Below, piece by piece: positions 1-8,306 of a stretch of DNA of 37,278 bases. Made by a program: the position numbers and the translations under genes. Each line of letters opens with the position of its first letter. The stretch's first letter is position 1. Source of the stretch: Mesorhizobium silamurunense (GTDB lineage Bacteria; Pseudomonadota; Alphaproteobacteria; Rhizobiales; Rhizobiaceae); the NCBI RefSeq assembly GCF_014843825.1, contig NZ_JHQR01000178.1, positions 1 through 37,278 on the forward strand. Direction: 5' to 3'. The notes under the pieces are model-generated. The model was not told where the DNA came from. It was given only the letters and a program-made list of their open reading frames with translations, and did not search any database.

Positions 1-2
1 CA

Positions 3-458
3 CCAAGTGTTAGATTCCATCCACTAGATTCGATGCCGGCAAGCTGGCTCGTCACGCTTCAGCTCTACCGCATATTCGGCAGCTGGGCTCTCGCGGCCTG
101 GCTGCATGGTGCCCTGCCCGGCGCGTTCGCGTTGCCGGCAGGTATCGGCGACGTGCTGACCGGACTGTTCGCGTTGCCAGCGGCGATCGCAGTGGCGACC
201 GGCACAGACGACGGCCGGAGGGCGGCAACTCTCTGGAACATCCTCGGGCTTGCCGACTTCGCTGTCGCGATCACCATGGGCATGATCACCTCGCCCGGCC
301 CGTGGCAGTTGATTGTCCCGGATGTGCAGAGCATCGGCGCAGGCGATTATCCGGGTGTGCTGACCCCTGCTTTCGTGGTGCCAAGCTCGATCCTGCTGCA
401 CATGTTGTCGCTACGCCAACTGCGCCGCCGTAGCAGGGCGGAAGTTGCGCGGCGGTAG
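3..458 (+). CDS. Hydrophobic membrane protein, 5' end cut by the window edge
   Basis: The frame is open from the first bases of the window, so the true start is probably upstream; the first internal ATG is at 33 and would give 141 aa. The visible part has about four hydrophobic stretches, including the segment ALPAGIGDVLTGLFALP, and ends in an Arg-rich tail (RRRSRAEVARR). I recognise this as resembling small uncharacterised multi-pass proteins of proteobacteria, but I know no function for the family. No ribosome-binding site precedes the ATG at 33, which supports truncation by the window edge rather than a start there. It is followed by a degenerate copy of the intergenic repeat described below, and by a terminator shared with the convergent phosphate transporter gene. 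Confidence 0.6.
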   Translation, partial: PSVRFHPLDSMPASWLVTLQLYRIFGSWALAAWLHGALPGAFALPAGIGDVLTGLFALPAAIAVATGTDDGRRAATLWNILGLADFAVAITMGMITSPGPWQLIVPDVQSIGAGDYPGVLTPAFVVPSSILLHMLSLRQLRRRSRAEVARR

Positions 459-470
459 GAGTGAGCCTCG

Positions 471-513
471 GCTGGAGCCGGCCAACGATTCCATCGAAAG
501 CTGAACCGTTCGA
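471..513. repeat. Partial copy (D) of the dispersed palindromic intergenic repeat
   Basis: The stretch TGGAGCcGGccaacGAttC followed by CATCGAAAGCTGAACCGTTC aligns with the right half of repeat copy C at 29728-29767 (TGGAGCGG ... ATCAAACGCTGAACCGCTC). The left inverted pair is missing. It lies between two convergent genes, like copies A and B. Confidence 0.45.
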
Positions 514-587
514 AGCGGCGCGCCCGCTTGGGGAAGGCGCACGCTCTGACCCTTCATTGGTCTTCGCAGGATAGGTCGACAAAGAGA

Positions 588-616
588 AACGGCGCCGCAG
601 GCGGCGCCGTTCTTTT
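588..616. terminator. Bidirectional intrinsic terminator between convergent genes
   Basis: The perfect inverted repeat AACGGCGCCGC / GCGGCGCCGTT (588-598 and 601-611) is followed by TCTTTT on the plus strand and TCTCTTT on the minus strand. It sits between the end of the membrane protein gene and the end of pit and can serve both. Confidence 0.8.
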
Positions 617-629
617 GAGGGCCTACCGC

Positions 630-2231
630 TCAAAACACTTGGCGGAAGAGCACGAAGAGCACGAAAGCCAGCGCGATCGAGCAGGGCAGCGTGAGCACCC
701 AGGCAAGCAAGAGATTGCGCACGGTCGACCACTGCAGGCCGGAGCCGTTCGCCGCCATCGTGCCGGCGACGCCGGACGACAGAACATGGGTGGTCGACAC
801 CGGCAGGCCGAGACGGTCGGCCATGCCGATCGTGATCATCGCGACCAGCTCGGCGGCGGCGCCCTGGCCATAGGTCAGGTGGCTCTTGCCGATCTTCTCG
901 CCGACGGTGACGACGATGCGCTTCCAGCCGACCATGGTGCCGAGGCCGAGCGCCAGCGCCACAGCAATCTTCACCCACAGCGGGATGAACTTGGTCGCGT
1001 TGTCGACTGCCTTGTGATAGTCGGTCACCGCCTTCAGGTCCGCGTCCTGCATCGGCAGCAGCTTCTTCTTGTCGATCAGCTTCAGCGCTTCGCCGATCAG
1101 GTAGATGTCGTTGCGGGCGTTGCTGACCAGATCGGTCGGCACCTTGTCGACGGTGGCGTAAGGCTGCAACCCGGCGGTCGTGTTGTGGATGTAGGTCTGC
1201 AGCGCGAGCGTCGTCTGGTCGTTCCAGGTCTTGGAGCGCACGGCCTCTTGGACCGCGGCCTTGGCGTCGGCGACGGTGACCCCCGGCTTGACATACTTGC
1301 CCAGCTCCTGCTCGACGGCGACCGAAGCCGATTTGTAGGCCTCGAGATAGTTGATGTCGGGCGTGCGGTTGAGCGCATAGGCGGTCGGCACCACGCCGAT
1401 CAGGATCAGCATGATCAGGCCCATGCCCTTCTGGCCGTCATTCGAGCCATGCGCGAAGCTGACGCCGGTGCAGGTGAAGATCAGCAGCGCGCGGATCCAC
1501 CACGGCGGCGGCGTGTTGCCCTTCGGCGCCTCATAGAGCGCCGGATTGCGCACCAGAAGCTTCATCACGTAGAGCAGGACGGCGGCGGCGAAGAAGCCGA
1601 CGAGGGGCGAGACAAGCAGCGACATGCCGACATTGCTCGCCTGTCCCCACTCGACGCCGCTGGTGGCGCCTCCGGCCGGAGCCATGAACTGGTTGGCGAG
1701 ACCGACGCCGATGATCGAGCCGACCATCGTGTGCGAGCTGGAAGCCGGCAAACCGAGGAACCAGGTGCCCAGGTTCCATAGGATCGCCGCCACTAGCAGG
1801 GCGAACACCATGGCGAAGCCGGACGATGATCCGACCTGCAGGATGAGCTCGACCGGAAGCAGCGACAGGATGCCGAACGCCACCGCGCCGCTCGAGGTGA
1901 GCACACCGAGGAAGTTGAAGACACCAGACCACATGACGGCGAATTCGGCCGGCAGGGAGCGGGTGTAGATGACGGTGGCCACCGCGTTGGCGGTGTCGTG
2001 GAAGCCGTTGACGAATTCGAAGCCGAGCGCGATCAGCAAGGCGATGCCGAGCAGGATCCAGGGCACCGTCTTGGCGATCGCCAGATCCTGGCTCAGCGCA
2101 TAGCCGACGTAGATGAGGCCGGCCAGAACCAGCACGCCGAAGGCGGGCAGGAACCATTTGGCACCGCTCGATTGCTCTAACGGGTGATCCGGTCTCGGAA
2201 TCCCCGCCTCACTGGAAACAACGTCCACCAT
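630..2231 (-). CDS. pit: Low-affinity inorganic phosphate transporter, Pit/PHO4 family
   Basis: This is an inner-membrane phosphate permease of the PiT family, which takes up metal-phosphate driven by the proton gradient. The two internally repeated family signatures are visible: GFEFVNGFHDTANAVATVIY near residue 75 and GSNDGQKGMGLIM near residue 265. About ten to twelve hydrophobic segments flank a long hydrophilic central loop (roughly residues 285-410) of the kind seen in ~500-residue bacterial Pit proteins. I chose the ATG at 2231 (533 aa) because AGGAG lies 6 nt before it; an upstream in-frame ATG at 2249 lacks such a site. No pit accessory gene (DUF47/PhoU-like) is adjacent. It is single-gene, convergent with the gene before it, and tail to head with the tetR gene. 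Confidence 0.93.
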   Translation of the reverse strand: MVDVVSSEAGIPRPDHPLEQSSGAKWFLPAFGVLVLAGLIYVGYALSQDLAIAKTVPWILLGIALLIALGFEFVNGFHDTANAVATVIYTRSLPAEFAVMWSGVFNFLGVLTSSGAVAFGILSLLPVELILQVGSSSGFAMVFALLVAAILWNLGTWFLGLPASSSHTMVGSIIGVGLANQFMAPAGGATSGVEWGQASNVGMSLLVSPLVGFFAAAVLLYVMKLLVRNPALYEAPKGNTPPPWWIRALLIFTCTGVSFAHGSNDGQKGMGLIMLILIGVVPTAYALNRTPDINYLEAYKSASVAVEQELGKYVKPGVTVADAKAAVQEAVRSKTWNDQTTLALQTYIHNTTAGLQPYATVDKVPTDLVSNARNDIYLIGEALKLIDKKKLLPMQDADLKAVTDYHKAVDNATKFIPLWVKIAVALALGLGTMVGWKRIVVTVGEKIGKSHLTYGQGAAAELVAMITIGMADRLGLPVSTTHVLSSGVAGTMAANGSGLQWSTVRNLLLAWVLTLPCSIALAFVLFVLFRQVF

Positions 2232-2311
2232 GTCCCACTCCTTTTGCATTGCAGCAAAGAACCGGGAAGAACGCTATGTCCCCAGGATGAAGCTGGTGTG
2301 ACGCCTGCAAC

Positions 2312-2845
2312 CTATCCGGCTATCTTGAGCAGCGAGGCCACCAGCAGCTTGCGCTCGTCCTCCGAAAGCACATCGGAATCGAACAGGTTCATGCTGCGCA
2401 GGCCTTCGATGGCGAGGAAGCAGACCAGCAGCCGGCCGAGGTCGTCCGTTTCCCCCTTCAGCCGTTCGAACAGCTGCCGCTTGAACGCTTTTATCGGCGT
2501 CAGGAACTCCGGATCCTCGGCAATCGCGGAGAACATCCAGGAAGCCGACGGTTTTGGCTTTTCGCAATCGTCGGCCGAGAGCCGTATGTAGGCCGCGAGC
2601 ACGCTTTCGTCATCGGCCTCGGCCGTGCGTTCTTCGAGCGCCTGTTGGAAAGCATTGAGGTAATTCTCGACCAGGCCCTGCATCAGCTTGGCCTTGGTCG
2701 GAAAATTGTAGAGCAGGCCGCCCTTGGAGACGCCGGCGCGGCTGGCGACGGCGTCGAGCGACAGGCTTCCCGGACCCGCCTCGCGCGCCACGTCGGCGGC
2801 GGCGGCCAATATTCTGTCGCGCGAATTCGCCCTGCGAGCCTTCAT
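2312..2845 (-). CDS. TetR/AcrR-family transcriptional repressor of the adjacent RND pump
   Basis: A 177-aa regulator with an N-terminal TetR helix-turn-helix: SRDRILAAAADVAREAG, then SLDAVASRAGVSKGGLLYNF (residues ~10-50), the usual pattern of this family. The C-terminal ligand-binding part is helical and less conserved. It is divergent from the membrane fusion protein/RND gene pair, the classic arrangement in which the repressor controls both itself and the pump. A perfect inverted repeat lies in the shared promoter region (2884-2897). The ATG at 2845 has AGAGGGG 4 nt upstream; the GTG codon immediately before it is possible but less likely. The inducer is unknown. Confidence 0.88.
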   Translation of the reverse strand: MKARRANSRDRILAAAADVAREAGPGSLSLDAVASRAGVSKGGLLYNFPTKAKLMQGLVENYLNAFQQALEERTAEADDESVLAAYIRLSADDCEKPKPSASWMFSAIAEDPEFLTPIKAFKRQLFERLKGETDDLGRLLVCFLAIEGLRSMNLFDSDVLSEDERKLLVASLLKIAG

Positions 2846-2875
2846 CACGCCCCTCTTACATTAGCGTATGCGGAA

Positions 2876-2904
2876 TTGACAAGACCGTCCAGACGGTACA
2901 GTAA
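2876..2904 (+). promoter_or_regulatory. Candidate RND-operon promoter with TetR operator in its spacer
   Basis: TTGACA at 2876-2881 is a perfect sigma-70 -35 box. A weak -10 (TACAGT at 2897-2902, or CAGTAA at 2899-2904) follows at 15-17 bp. Inside the spacer sits the perfect palindrome ACCGTC-CA-GACGGT (2884-2897), well placed to block RNA polymerase if bound by the divergent TetR protein. The assignment of the repressor is inferred from position. Confidence 0.6.
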
Positions 2905-2991
2905 AGCGCCCGAAATTTGAAATCGGGATCATCGTCGATATGTGTCCCGGCATCGATTGTTTTGCCGGTTGCTGGCTCGAGGGGACTGTCC

Positions 2992-4251
2992 GTGAAGCGC
3001 TTCTTCATCATCACCGGAATTCTGCTGCTGCTCATTTTGGTGTGCGTCGGTATCGTCGGCTTCAACATCCTGCGCGACAACGGCATCAAGCAGTTTTTCG
3101 CCACCATGAAGCCGCCGGCCGCGACAGTGTCGACCGTTGTTGCGAAGCCCGCGAACTGGACGCCCGGCGTCGAGGCGATCGGCACCGTCAACGCCGTGCG
3201 CGGCGTCGACCTGACCGTCGAGACGGCCGGCATCGTCAAGGAGATACTCTTCCACGCCAATCAGAAGGTCACTGACAACGCGGTTCTGCTGCAGCTTGAC
3301 GACGCGGTCGAGCGCGCCGATCTCGAGGCTCAGAAGGCGCAGGCTGCCTCCGACCAGGCGGCACTGACCCGTGCGCTCGAATTGCAGCGGCGCGGCGTCG
3401 GCACCGACGCAACGCTGGACGCCGCGCGCGCCGCGGCAACCGCTTCCGCTGCGCAGGTCAACAAGCTTCAGGCCGTGCTCGAACAGAAGCAGCTGACAGC
3501 GCCTTTTGCCGGCACTGCGGGCATTCCGAAGATCGATATCGGCCAGTATCTGGCGCCCGGCAACTCAGTGGTGACGCTCCAGGATCTCGATACGATGCGC
3601 GTCGACTTTACCATTCCCGAACAGCAGCTGTCGTCGCTGAAAATCGGCCAGACAATCCGCCTCGGCACGAGCGGCACGGACCTGCCCTTTGCCGGCTCCA
3701 TTCGCGGTATCGATCCCAAGATCGACCCGGCGAGCCGGCTGGTGTCGATCCGCGGCGAGGTCGCCAACCCGGAGGGCAAGCTCACCCCTGGCCAGTTCGT
3801 GCAGATCCGCGTCGAGCTGCCGGAAGAAAGCAACGTCATCTCCGTGCCGCAGACGGCGGTGACGTCAAGCCTTTACGGCGACTATGTCTTCGTGGTGGTG
3901 CCGGCCAAGCCCGCTGAGGCCGGCGCTGCCCAGCCGGCGAAACCGGAAGACCGCAAAGCCGGCGCCTCGAAGCCGGCCTCCGAGACGGCAAAGCCGGCCG
4001 ACAACGCCGCGAAGCCTGCTGACAACGCCCAGAAGCCGGCCGAGGCCGGGCAACAGCCGGCGCTCGTTCTGTCGCAGGTGTTCGTCAAGCTCGGCCGCCG
4101 CAACAACGGCATGGTCGAGATCGTCGAGGGCCTGAAGGCCGGCGACCAGGTCGTCACCGCAGGCCAGAACAGACTCTTCAACGGCATGTCCGTTGCCGTC
4201 GACAACACCGTTGACCCCAGCAAATCGGCGAACAAGCAGGTTCAGCAATGA
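2992..4251 (+). CDS. RND efflux periplasmic adaptor (membrane fusion protein, HlyD/AcrA type)
   Basis: The periplasmic adaptor that links the inner-membrane RND pump to an outer-membrane channel. Residues 1-25 (VKRFFIITGILLLLILVCVG) form an N-terminal membrane anchor. A lipoyl-type half (VETAGIVKEILFHANQKV), a short helical hairpin (AQKAQAASDQAALTRALELQ), the second lipoyl half (APFAGTAGIPKIDIGQYL) and a beta-barrel domain follow. The GTG at 2992 has AGGGGA 7 nt upstream, so I prefer it (419 aa) to a longer frame beginning with TTG at 2917. Residues ~304-358 carry an unusual Ala/Pro/Lys-rich low-complexity insertion inside the membrane-proximal part. The stop overlaps the next gene's start (ATGA), so the two are translationally coupled. 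Confidence 0.92.
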   Translation: MKRFFIITGILLLLILVCVGIVGFNILRDNGIKQFFATMKPPAATVSTVVAKPANWTPGVEAIGTVNAVRGVDLTVETAGIVKEILFHANQKVTDNAVLLQLDDAVERADLEAQKAQAASDQAALTRALELQRRGVGTDATLDAARAAATASAAQVNKLQAVLEQKQLTAPFAGTAGIPKIDIGQYLAPGNSVVTLQDLDTMRVDFTIPEQQLSSLKIGQTIRLGTSGTDLPFAGSIRGIDPKIDPASRLVSIRGEVANPEGKLTPGQFVQIRVELPEESNVISVPQTAVTSSLYGDYVFVVVPAKPAEAGAAQPAKPEDRKAGASKPASETAKPADNAAKPADNAQKPAEAGQQPALVLSQVFVKLGRRNNGMVEIVEGLKAGDQVVTAGQNRLFNGMSVAVDNTVDPSKSANKQVQQ

Positions 4252-7200
4252 GCTTTTCCGATATCTTCATTCGCCGGCCCGTGCTGTCGACGGTGCTGGC
4301 CTGCATGATCCTGCTCCTGGGCTTCCAGGCCATCTTCAACCTGTCGATCCGCCAATATCCGAAGGTTGACGAGACGGCGATCACCATCACCACGGCCTAC
4401 CCCGGCGCCAGCGCCGACCTGATCCAGGGTTTCATCTCCGCGCCGATCGCGCGCGCCGTCGCCTCGACGGAAAACATCGATTACGTGACCTCGTCGAGCC
4501 GCCCGTCCTCCAGCACCGTGACCGTGCAGATGAAGCTCGGCTCCAATCCCGACGTCGCGCTTACCGAGGTGCTGTCCAAGGTCCAGGGCGTGCGCGGCAC
4601 TCTGCCGGATGCCTCCAAGGACCCGGTGATCATCAAGGGCACGGGTCAGCAGTTCGCGATGATGTACATCTCGATGCAGAATCCGAACATGACGAAGGAG
4701 CAGCTGACCGAATATATCGAGCGCGTCGTGCGGCCGCGCATTTCGACGGTCGAGGGCGTTGCCGATGTGCAGATCTTCGGCGCCGAGGAATATTCGATGC
4801 GCGTCTGGATCGATCCGGTCAGGCTTGCCGCCCGCGGTGCCACCGCCGCCGACGTGCTGACCGCGATCAACAACTCCAACTTTCTGTCGGCGCCCGGCAA
4901 TACCCAGAACGAATATGTGGTCTCGTCGATCACGGTTCACTCGACGTTGCAGACGCCGGAGGCCTTCTCGCAGCTGCCGATCCGCTCGACGGACGGCCAG
5001 GTGGTGCGCCTGCGCGACGTGGCGCGTGTCGAGCTCGGCGCCGCCAGCACCGACACCAGGGTGAGCTTCAACGGCAAGCCCGGCACCTTCCTCGCTATCT
5101 TCCCGACGCCGGCGGCCAACCCGCTGACGACCGCGGCGGCGGTCACCAAGCTCGTGCCGGTGATTCAGGAGACGCTGCCGAAAGGCATGACGATCGAGGT
5201 CGTCTACGATTCCACCGAACAGATCAGCGCCTCGATCGAAGAGGTGTTCAAGACCATCGTCGAGGCGGTTGCCATCGTCATCGTTGTCATCCTGTTGTTC
5301 CTCGGCTCGTTCCGCTCGGTGATGATGCCGATCGTGACCATCCCGCTGTCGCTGATCGGCGTCTGCTTCCTGCTGTTTGCGGTCGGCTACTCGATCAACC
5401 TCTTGTCATTGCTCGCCATGGTGCTGGCGATCGGCCTCGTCGTCGACGACGCCATCGTGGTGGTGGAGAACATCCACCGCCACATGGAAGAAGAAGGCCT
5501 GTCGCCGATGCAGGCGGCCTTCAACGGCATGCGTGAAATCTTCTCGGCAATCGTCGCCATGACCATCACGCTGGCCGCCGTGTTTGCGCCGCTGGCCTTC
5601 ACCGGCGGCCTGACCGGTGCACTGTTCCGCGAATTCGCGGTGACCTTGGCCGGCTCCGTGGTGCTGTCCGGCCTGATCGCCGTCACCATCACGCCGATGA
5701 TGTCGGCTCGCCTCTTGAAGCCCGGCGCGCACAGCCGCTTCCAGCGTATCGTCGACGGGACCTTCAGCCGTGTCGAGCGTGTCTACGAGCGGGCGGTCAC
5801 CGCCTCGCTCAGAAACCGGCCGGTGACGCTGATCATCGTCGTCGCGCTGGTCTCGCTTACCGGCTTCATGTTCACCAAGACCTCCACCGAACTGGCGCCG
5901 GAAGAAGACCAGGGCTTCCTGCTCTCGATCGTGACCGCGCCGCGCTATGCGACGTCGGACTATACCGAGACCTATGTCAATCAGATGCTCGGGTTGGTGA
6001 AGGATATCCCGGAAACCAGGGCGCAGTTCTCGGCCGTCGCCTTCGGCGGCGCGACCAACGGCGCCTTCGTCGGCTTCGCCTTCAAGGACTGGGCCGAGCG
6101 CAAGCGCAGTTCCAAGGAGCTTCAGGCCGACATCCAGGGCCGCCTGGCCAAGGTGGCAGGCGTCGAAGCCTTCGTCTTCGCGCCGCCGACACTGCCCGGC
6201 TCCGGCGGCGGCCTGCCCATTTCCATGGTGGTTCGCTCGACCGGCGATCCGTCCGAGGTCTTCGATCAGGCGGAGAAGATCAAGAATAAGGCGCAGGCTT
6301 CCGGTCGCTTTATCGTTGTGCAGAACTCGATGTCGTACGACGCGCCGCAGGTGACCGTCACCATCGACCGCGAGCGCGCGGCGGCGCTGAACCTGCCGAT
6401 CGCCGACATCGGCCGCACGCTGACGCTGCTGGTCGGCGGCGCCGAGGTGGCGCAATTCGACCGCGACTCCAACAGCTATGACATCATCCCGCAGGTGCCG
6501 CAGGAATTCCGCGACAATCCGGCAAAGCTCGGCGAGTATTTCGTGCGTAGCGTCGACGACAAGATGGTGCCGCTGTCGGCGGTGGTGAATATCTCGACCA
6601 ATGCCTCGCCGGCGGCGATCGAGCAGTTCAACCAGCTGAACTCGGCCACCATCTCTGCCCTGCCCTTGCCCGGCGTGACCACGGGCGACGGGCTGAAAGT
6701 GCTGGAGGACCTCGCCAGGGAAACGCTGCCCGACACCTTCTTCGTCGATTATTCCGGCCAGTCGCGGCAGGAAAAGGAGCAGGGCAACACCATCCTGATC
6801 GCCTTCGCCGCTGCCGTGATCGTCATCTATCTGGTGCTGGCCGCGCAGTTCGAGAGCTTCCGGGACCCGCTGATCATCATGATGGCGGTGCCGCTCTCGA
6901 TCTTCGGCGCCATCGTACCGCTCAACATCGGTCTGGGCACGCTCAATATCTACACGCAGGTCGGACTGATCACGCTGATCGGCCTCATCACCAAGCACGG
7001 CATTTTGCTGGTTGAATTCGCCAATCAGCAGCGCGAGATCCATGGCATGCGGCGGCGCGATGCCATCATCGCCTCGGCCAAGGTGCGCCTGCGGCCGATC
7101 CTGATGACGACGGCGGCGATGGCGCTCGGCGTCGTGCCGCTGATCATCTCCAGCGGCGCCGGCGCCGCGGCCCGCTACTCGATGGGCCTCGTCATCTTCA

Positions 7201-7331
7201 CCGGCATCCTGGTCGGCACCATGTTCACGCTTTTCGTCGTGCCCATGTTCTACACCTTCATCGCCAGCAAGGATCTGCCGCATCTCGCCGAGAAGCCGGA
7301 TCCGAAGCTGATGCCGGCGCTGCCGACTTAG
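4248..7331 (+). CDS. RND multidrug efflux transporter, HAE1 (AcrB-like) family
   Basis: A full-length (1027 aa) inner-membrane proton/drug antiporter subunit. It opens with FSDIFIRRPVLSTVLACMIL, the usual HAE1 start. The proton-relay residues are present: the TM4 aspartate pair in GLVVDDAIVVVEN (D400, D401) and the TM10 lysine in LITKHGILLVEFAN (K916). Two large periplasmic loops lie between TM1-TM2 and TM7-TM8. It overlaps the adaptor gene by 4 bp. No outer-membrane factor gene follows, so the pump probably borrows a TolC-type channel encoded elsewhere. Substrates cannot be read from the sequence. It is followed by repeat copy A and a strong terminator. Confidence 0.95.
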   Translation: MSFSDIFIRRPVLSTVLACMILLLGFQAIFNLSIRQYPKVDETAITITTAYPGASADLIQGFISAPIARAVASTENIDYVTSSSRPSSSTVTVQMKLGSNPDVALTEVLSKVQGVRGTLPDASKDPVIIKGTGQQFAMMYISMQNPNMTKEQLTEYIERVVRPRISTVEGVADVQIFGAEEYSMRVWIDPVRLAARGATAADVLTAINNSNFLSAPGNTQNEYVVSSITVHSTLQTPEAFSQLPIRSTDGQVVRLRDVARVELGAASTDTRVSFNGKPGTFLAIFPTPAANPLTTAAAVTKLVPVIQETLPKGMTIEVVYDSTEQISASIEEVFKTIVEAVAIVIVVILLFLGSFRSVMMPIVTIPLSLIGVCFLLFAVGYSINLLSLLAMVLAIGLVVDDAIVVVENIHRHMEEEGLSPMQAAFNGMREIFSAIVAMTITLAAVFAPLAFTGGLTGALFREFAVTLAGSVVLSGLIAVTITPMMSARLLKPGAHSRFQRIVDGTFSRVERVYERAVTASLRNRPVTLIIVVALVSLTGFMFTKTSTELAPEEDQGFLLSIVTAPRYATSDYTETYVNQMLGLVKDIPETRAQFSAVAFGGATNGAFVGFAFKDWAERKRSSKELQADIQGRLAKVAGVEAFVFAPPTLPGSGGGLPISMVVRSTGDPSEVFDQAEKIKNKAQASGRFIVVQNSMSYDAPQVTVTIDRERAAALNLPIADIGRTLTLLVGGAEVAQFDRDSNSYDIIPQVPQEFRDNPAKLGEYFVRSVDDKMVPLSAVVNISTNASPAAIEQFNQLNSATISALPLPGVTTGDGLKVLEDLARETLPDTFFVDYSGQSRQEKEQGNTILIAFAAAVIVIYLVLAAQFESFRDPLIIMMAVPLSIFGAIVPLNIGLGTLNIYTQVGLITLIGLITKHGILLVEFANQQREIHGMRRRDAIIASAKVRLRPILMTTAAMALGVVPLIISSGAGAAARYSMGLVIFTGILVGTMFTLFVVPMFYTFIASKDLPHLAEKPDPKLMPALPT

Positions 7332-7378
7332 CAATTCCGATTTTCCGTCCGGGATTGCGTAAACAACAAGGAGCGGCG
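7331..7378. repeat. Dispersed palindromic intergenic repeat, copy A
   Basis: The inverted pair GCAATTCC (7331-7338) / GGGATTGC (7351-7358) encloses TTTTCCGTCC and is followed by GTAAACAACAAGGAGCGGCG. The same layout recurs at 24377-24460 and 29671-29767. Its first base is the last base of the RND gene's stop codon. Confidence 0.6.
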
Positions 7379-7397
7379 AACAAGCCCGTTCCAAATG

Positions 7398-7430
7398 AAA
7401 AGAGGCCGGAAATCCCCGGCCTCTTTTTTT
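7398..7430. terminator. Intrinsic terminator after the RND operon
   Basis: The stem AGAGGCCGG / CCGGCCTCT (7401-7409 and 7416-7424) is followed by a run of seven T. The flanking AAAA makes it usable on the minus strand too, for the convergent L,D-transpeptidase gene. Confidence 0.88.
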
Positions 7431-7433
7431 GGT

Positions 7434-7476
7434 GGTTGCCTCACGGCTTCGGTCTATCTAACCGAAGGCGGCAACC
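7434..7476. other. Long imperfect hairpin between terminator and ldt gene
   Basis: Outer arms GGTTGCC (7434-7440) and GGCAACC (7470-7476) enclose inner arms CTTCGGT (7447-7453) and ACCGAAG (7461-7467). There is no T tract, so its role is uncertain; it could protect or end the minus-strand transcript. Confidence 0.4.
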
Positions 7477-7482
7477 AGCCTG

Positions 7483-7525
7483 CTACTTGACCCAGCCCGT
7501 TACTTAACCCAGCCCGTTACTTAAC
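7483..7525. repeat. 17-bp tandem duplication at the 3' end of the L,D-transpeptidase gene
   Basis: Unit CTACTTGACCCAGCCCG (7483-7499), TTACTTAACCCAGCCCG (7500-7516) and a partial third unit TTACTTAAC (7517-7525). On the minus strand each unit contains the gene's Lys-stop codons (GTTAAGTAA), so the stop codon region has been copied downstream of itself. Confidence 0.8.
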
Positions 7526-7969
7526 AATGACGATGCTGGTATTGGCCGGGCCGAAGGCCTCGACAAGCTGGTAGAAGTCGGCCGCGGCATCGGGATGCAG
7601 GCGCACGCAACCATGCGAGGCCGGCCGGCCGAGGCGATTGATGGCGTAGGTCGCGTGCACGGCGTAGCCGCCGCTGAAGAACACCGAATGCGGCATCGGC
7701 GCATTGTCGTACTTCTTCGAATACCACATCGCATGCATGCGGGTCGGCTTGAACGATCCCGTCGGCGTGACATGCGCCCTGTCGCCGGTCGAGACCTTCC
7801 AGGCGAAGGTCGGGCGGCCGTCGACCGTGACTTCCATGATCTGCTGCGACAGCGAAACCCGGGCGACGATCTGGTTGGCGTGAGCAGCATTGCTGCCGAA
7901 GAGCAGTGCCGCGCCGGTGAGCGCGGCGGCGGCGACGTTGATGAACCTGGCGGAAATGGCGGTATGCAT
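7517..7969 (-). CDS. Small secreted L,D-transpeptidase (YkuD domain)
   Basis: A 150-aa exported enzyme with the YkuD/ErfK catalytic motif ASHGCVRLHPDAA, nucleophile Cys121 and the preceding conserved His. The family cross-links peptidoglycan stem peptides (3-3 links) or attaches outer-membrane lipoproteins to peptidoglycan. Residues 1-31 (MHTAISARFINVAAAALTGA ... ending AHA) form a signal peptide. It is a minimal version: signal peptide plus one catalytic domain and no binding module. The ATG at 7969 has GAGGG about 6 nt upstream and starts the signal peptide correctly; a longer frame to 8044 would place a charged stretch before it. The 3' end carries a 17-bp tandem duplication that includes the stop codon. 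Monocistronic. Confidence 0.88.
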   Translation of the reverse strand: MHTAISARFINVAAAALTGAALLFGSNAAHANQIVARVSLSQQIMEVTVDGRPTFAWKVSTGDRAHVTPTGSFKPTRMHAMWYSKKYDNAPMPHSVFFSGGYAVHATYAINRLGRPASHGCVRLHPDAAADFYQLVEAFGPANTSIVIVK

Positions 7970-8306
7970 GACGATCCCTCTCTTTATGCCGGTCCGGCCG
8001 GCTTCAATTTCGATGGGCCGTCTTATCGTGGGCGCCTGTTTCAAGGCTATTTCACTTGATACTCGTTTCTGTTTCGAATCTGTTTCCCGAAGTTAACAGC
8101 GTCGCCTGACGAAATCTGCTCATGGATCCGGTATGTTAACGATAACTTGGGGAAAACCGACAAACGAAAGCGCATATGGCCTTGATACGAAAGTCATTTC
8201 GCTGATCTCGAAACCAACTTGCAACAAAGCGCGGCTCGCGCGGCATGATGCGGATACAGGCCGGCGGCAATGTCGACGCAACGGGAACAGACATCAGCAA
8301 ACGAAA

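Noticed and set aside
528..1781. A 417-codon plus-strand open frame opposite pit
   Set aside because: It is antisense to an unambiguous Pit transporter, its product is Arg/His/Gln-rich without domains, and such frames arise from GC3 bias.
7389..7393. GTTCC near 7389 as a minus-strand EcfG -35
   Set aside because: No CGTT at 16 or 17 bp, and no minus-strand start codon follows at a suitable distance. The GGAAC/GTTCC occurrences near 8284, 10485, 13373 and 36276 were rejected for the same lack of a partner box.
5406..7394. A 662-codon minus-strand open frame opposite the RND pump
   Set aside because: Low-complexity His/Arg/Asp/Gly-rich translation, no ribosome-binding site or domain; the opposite strand encodes a full RND transporter.
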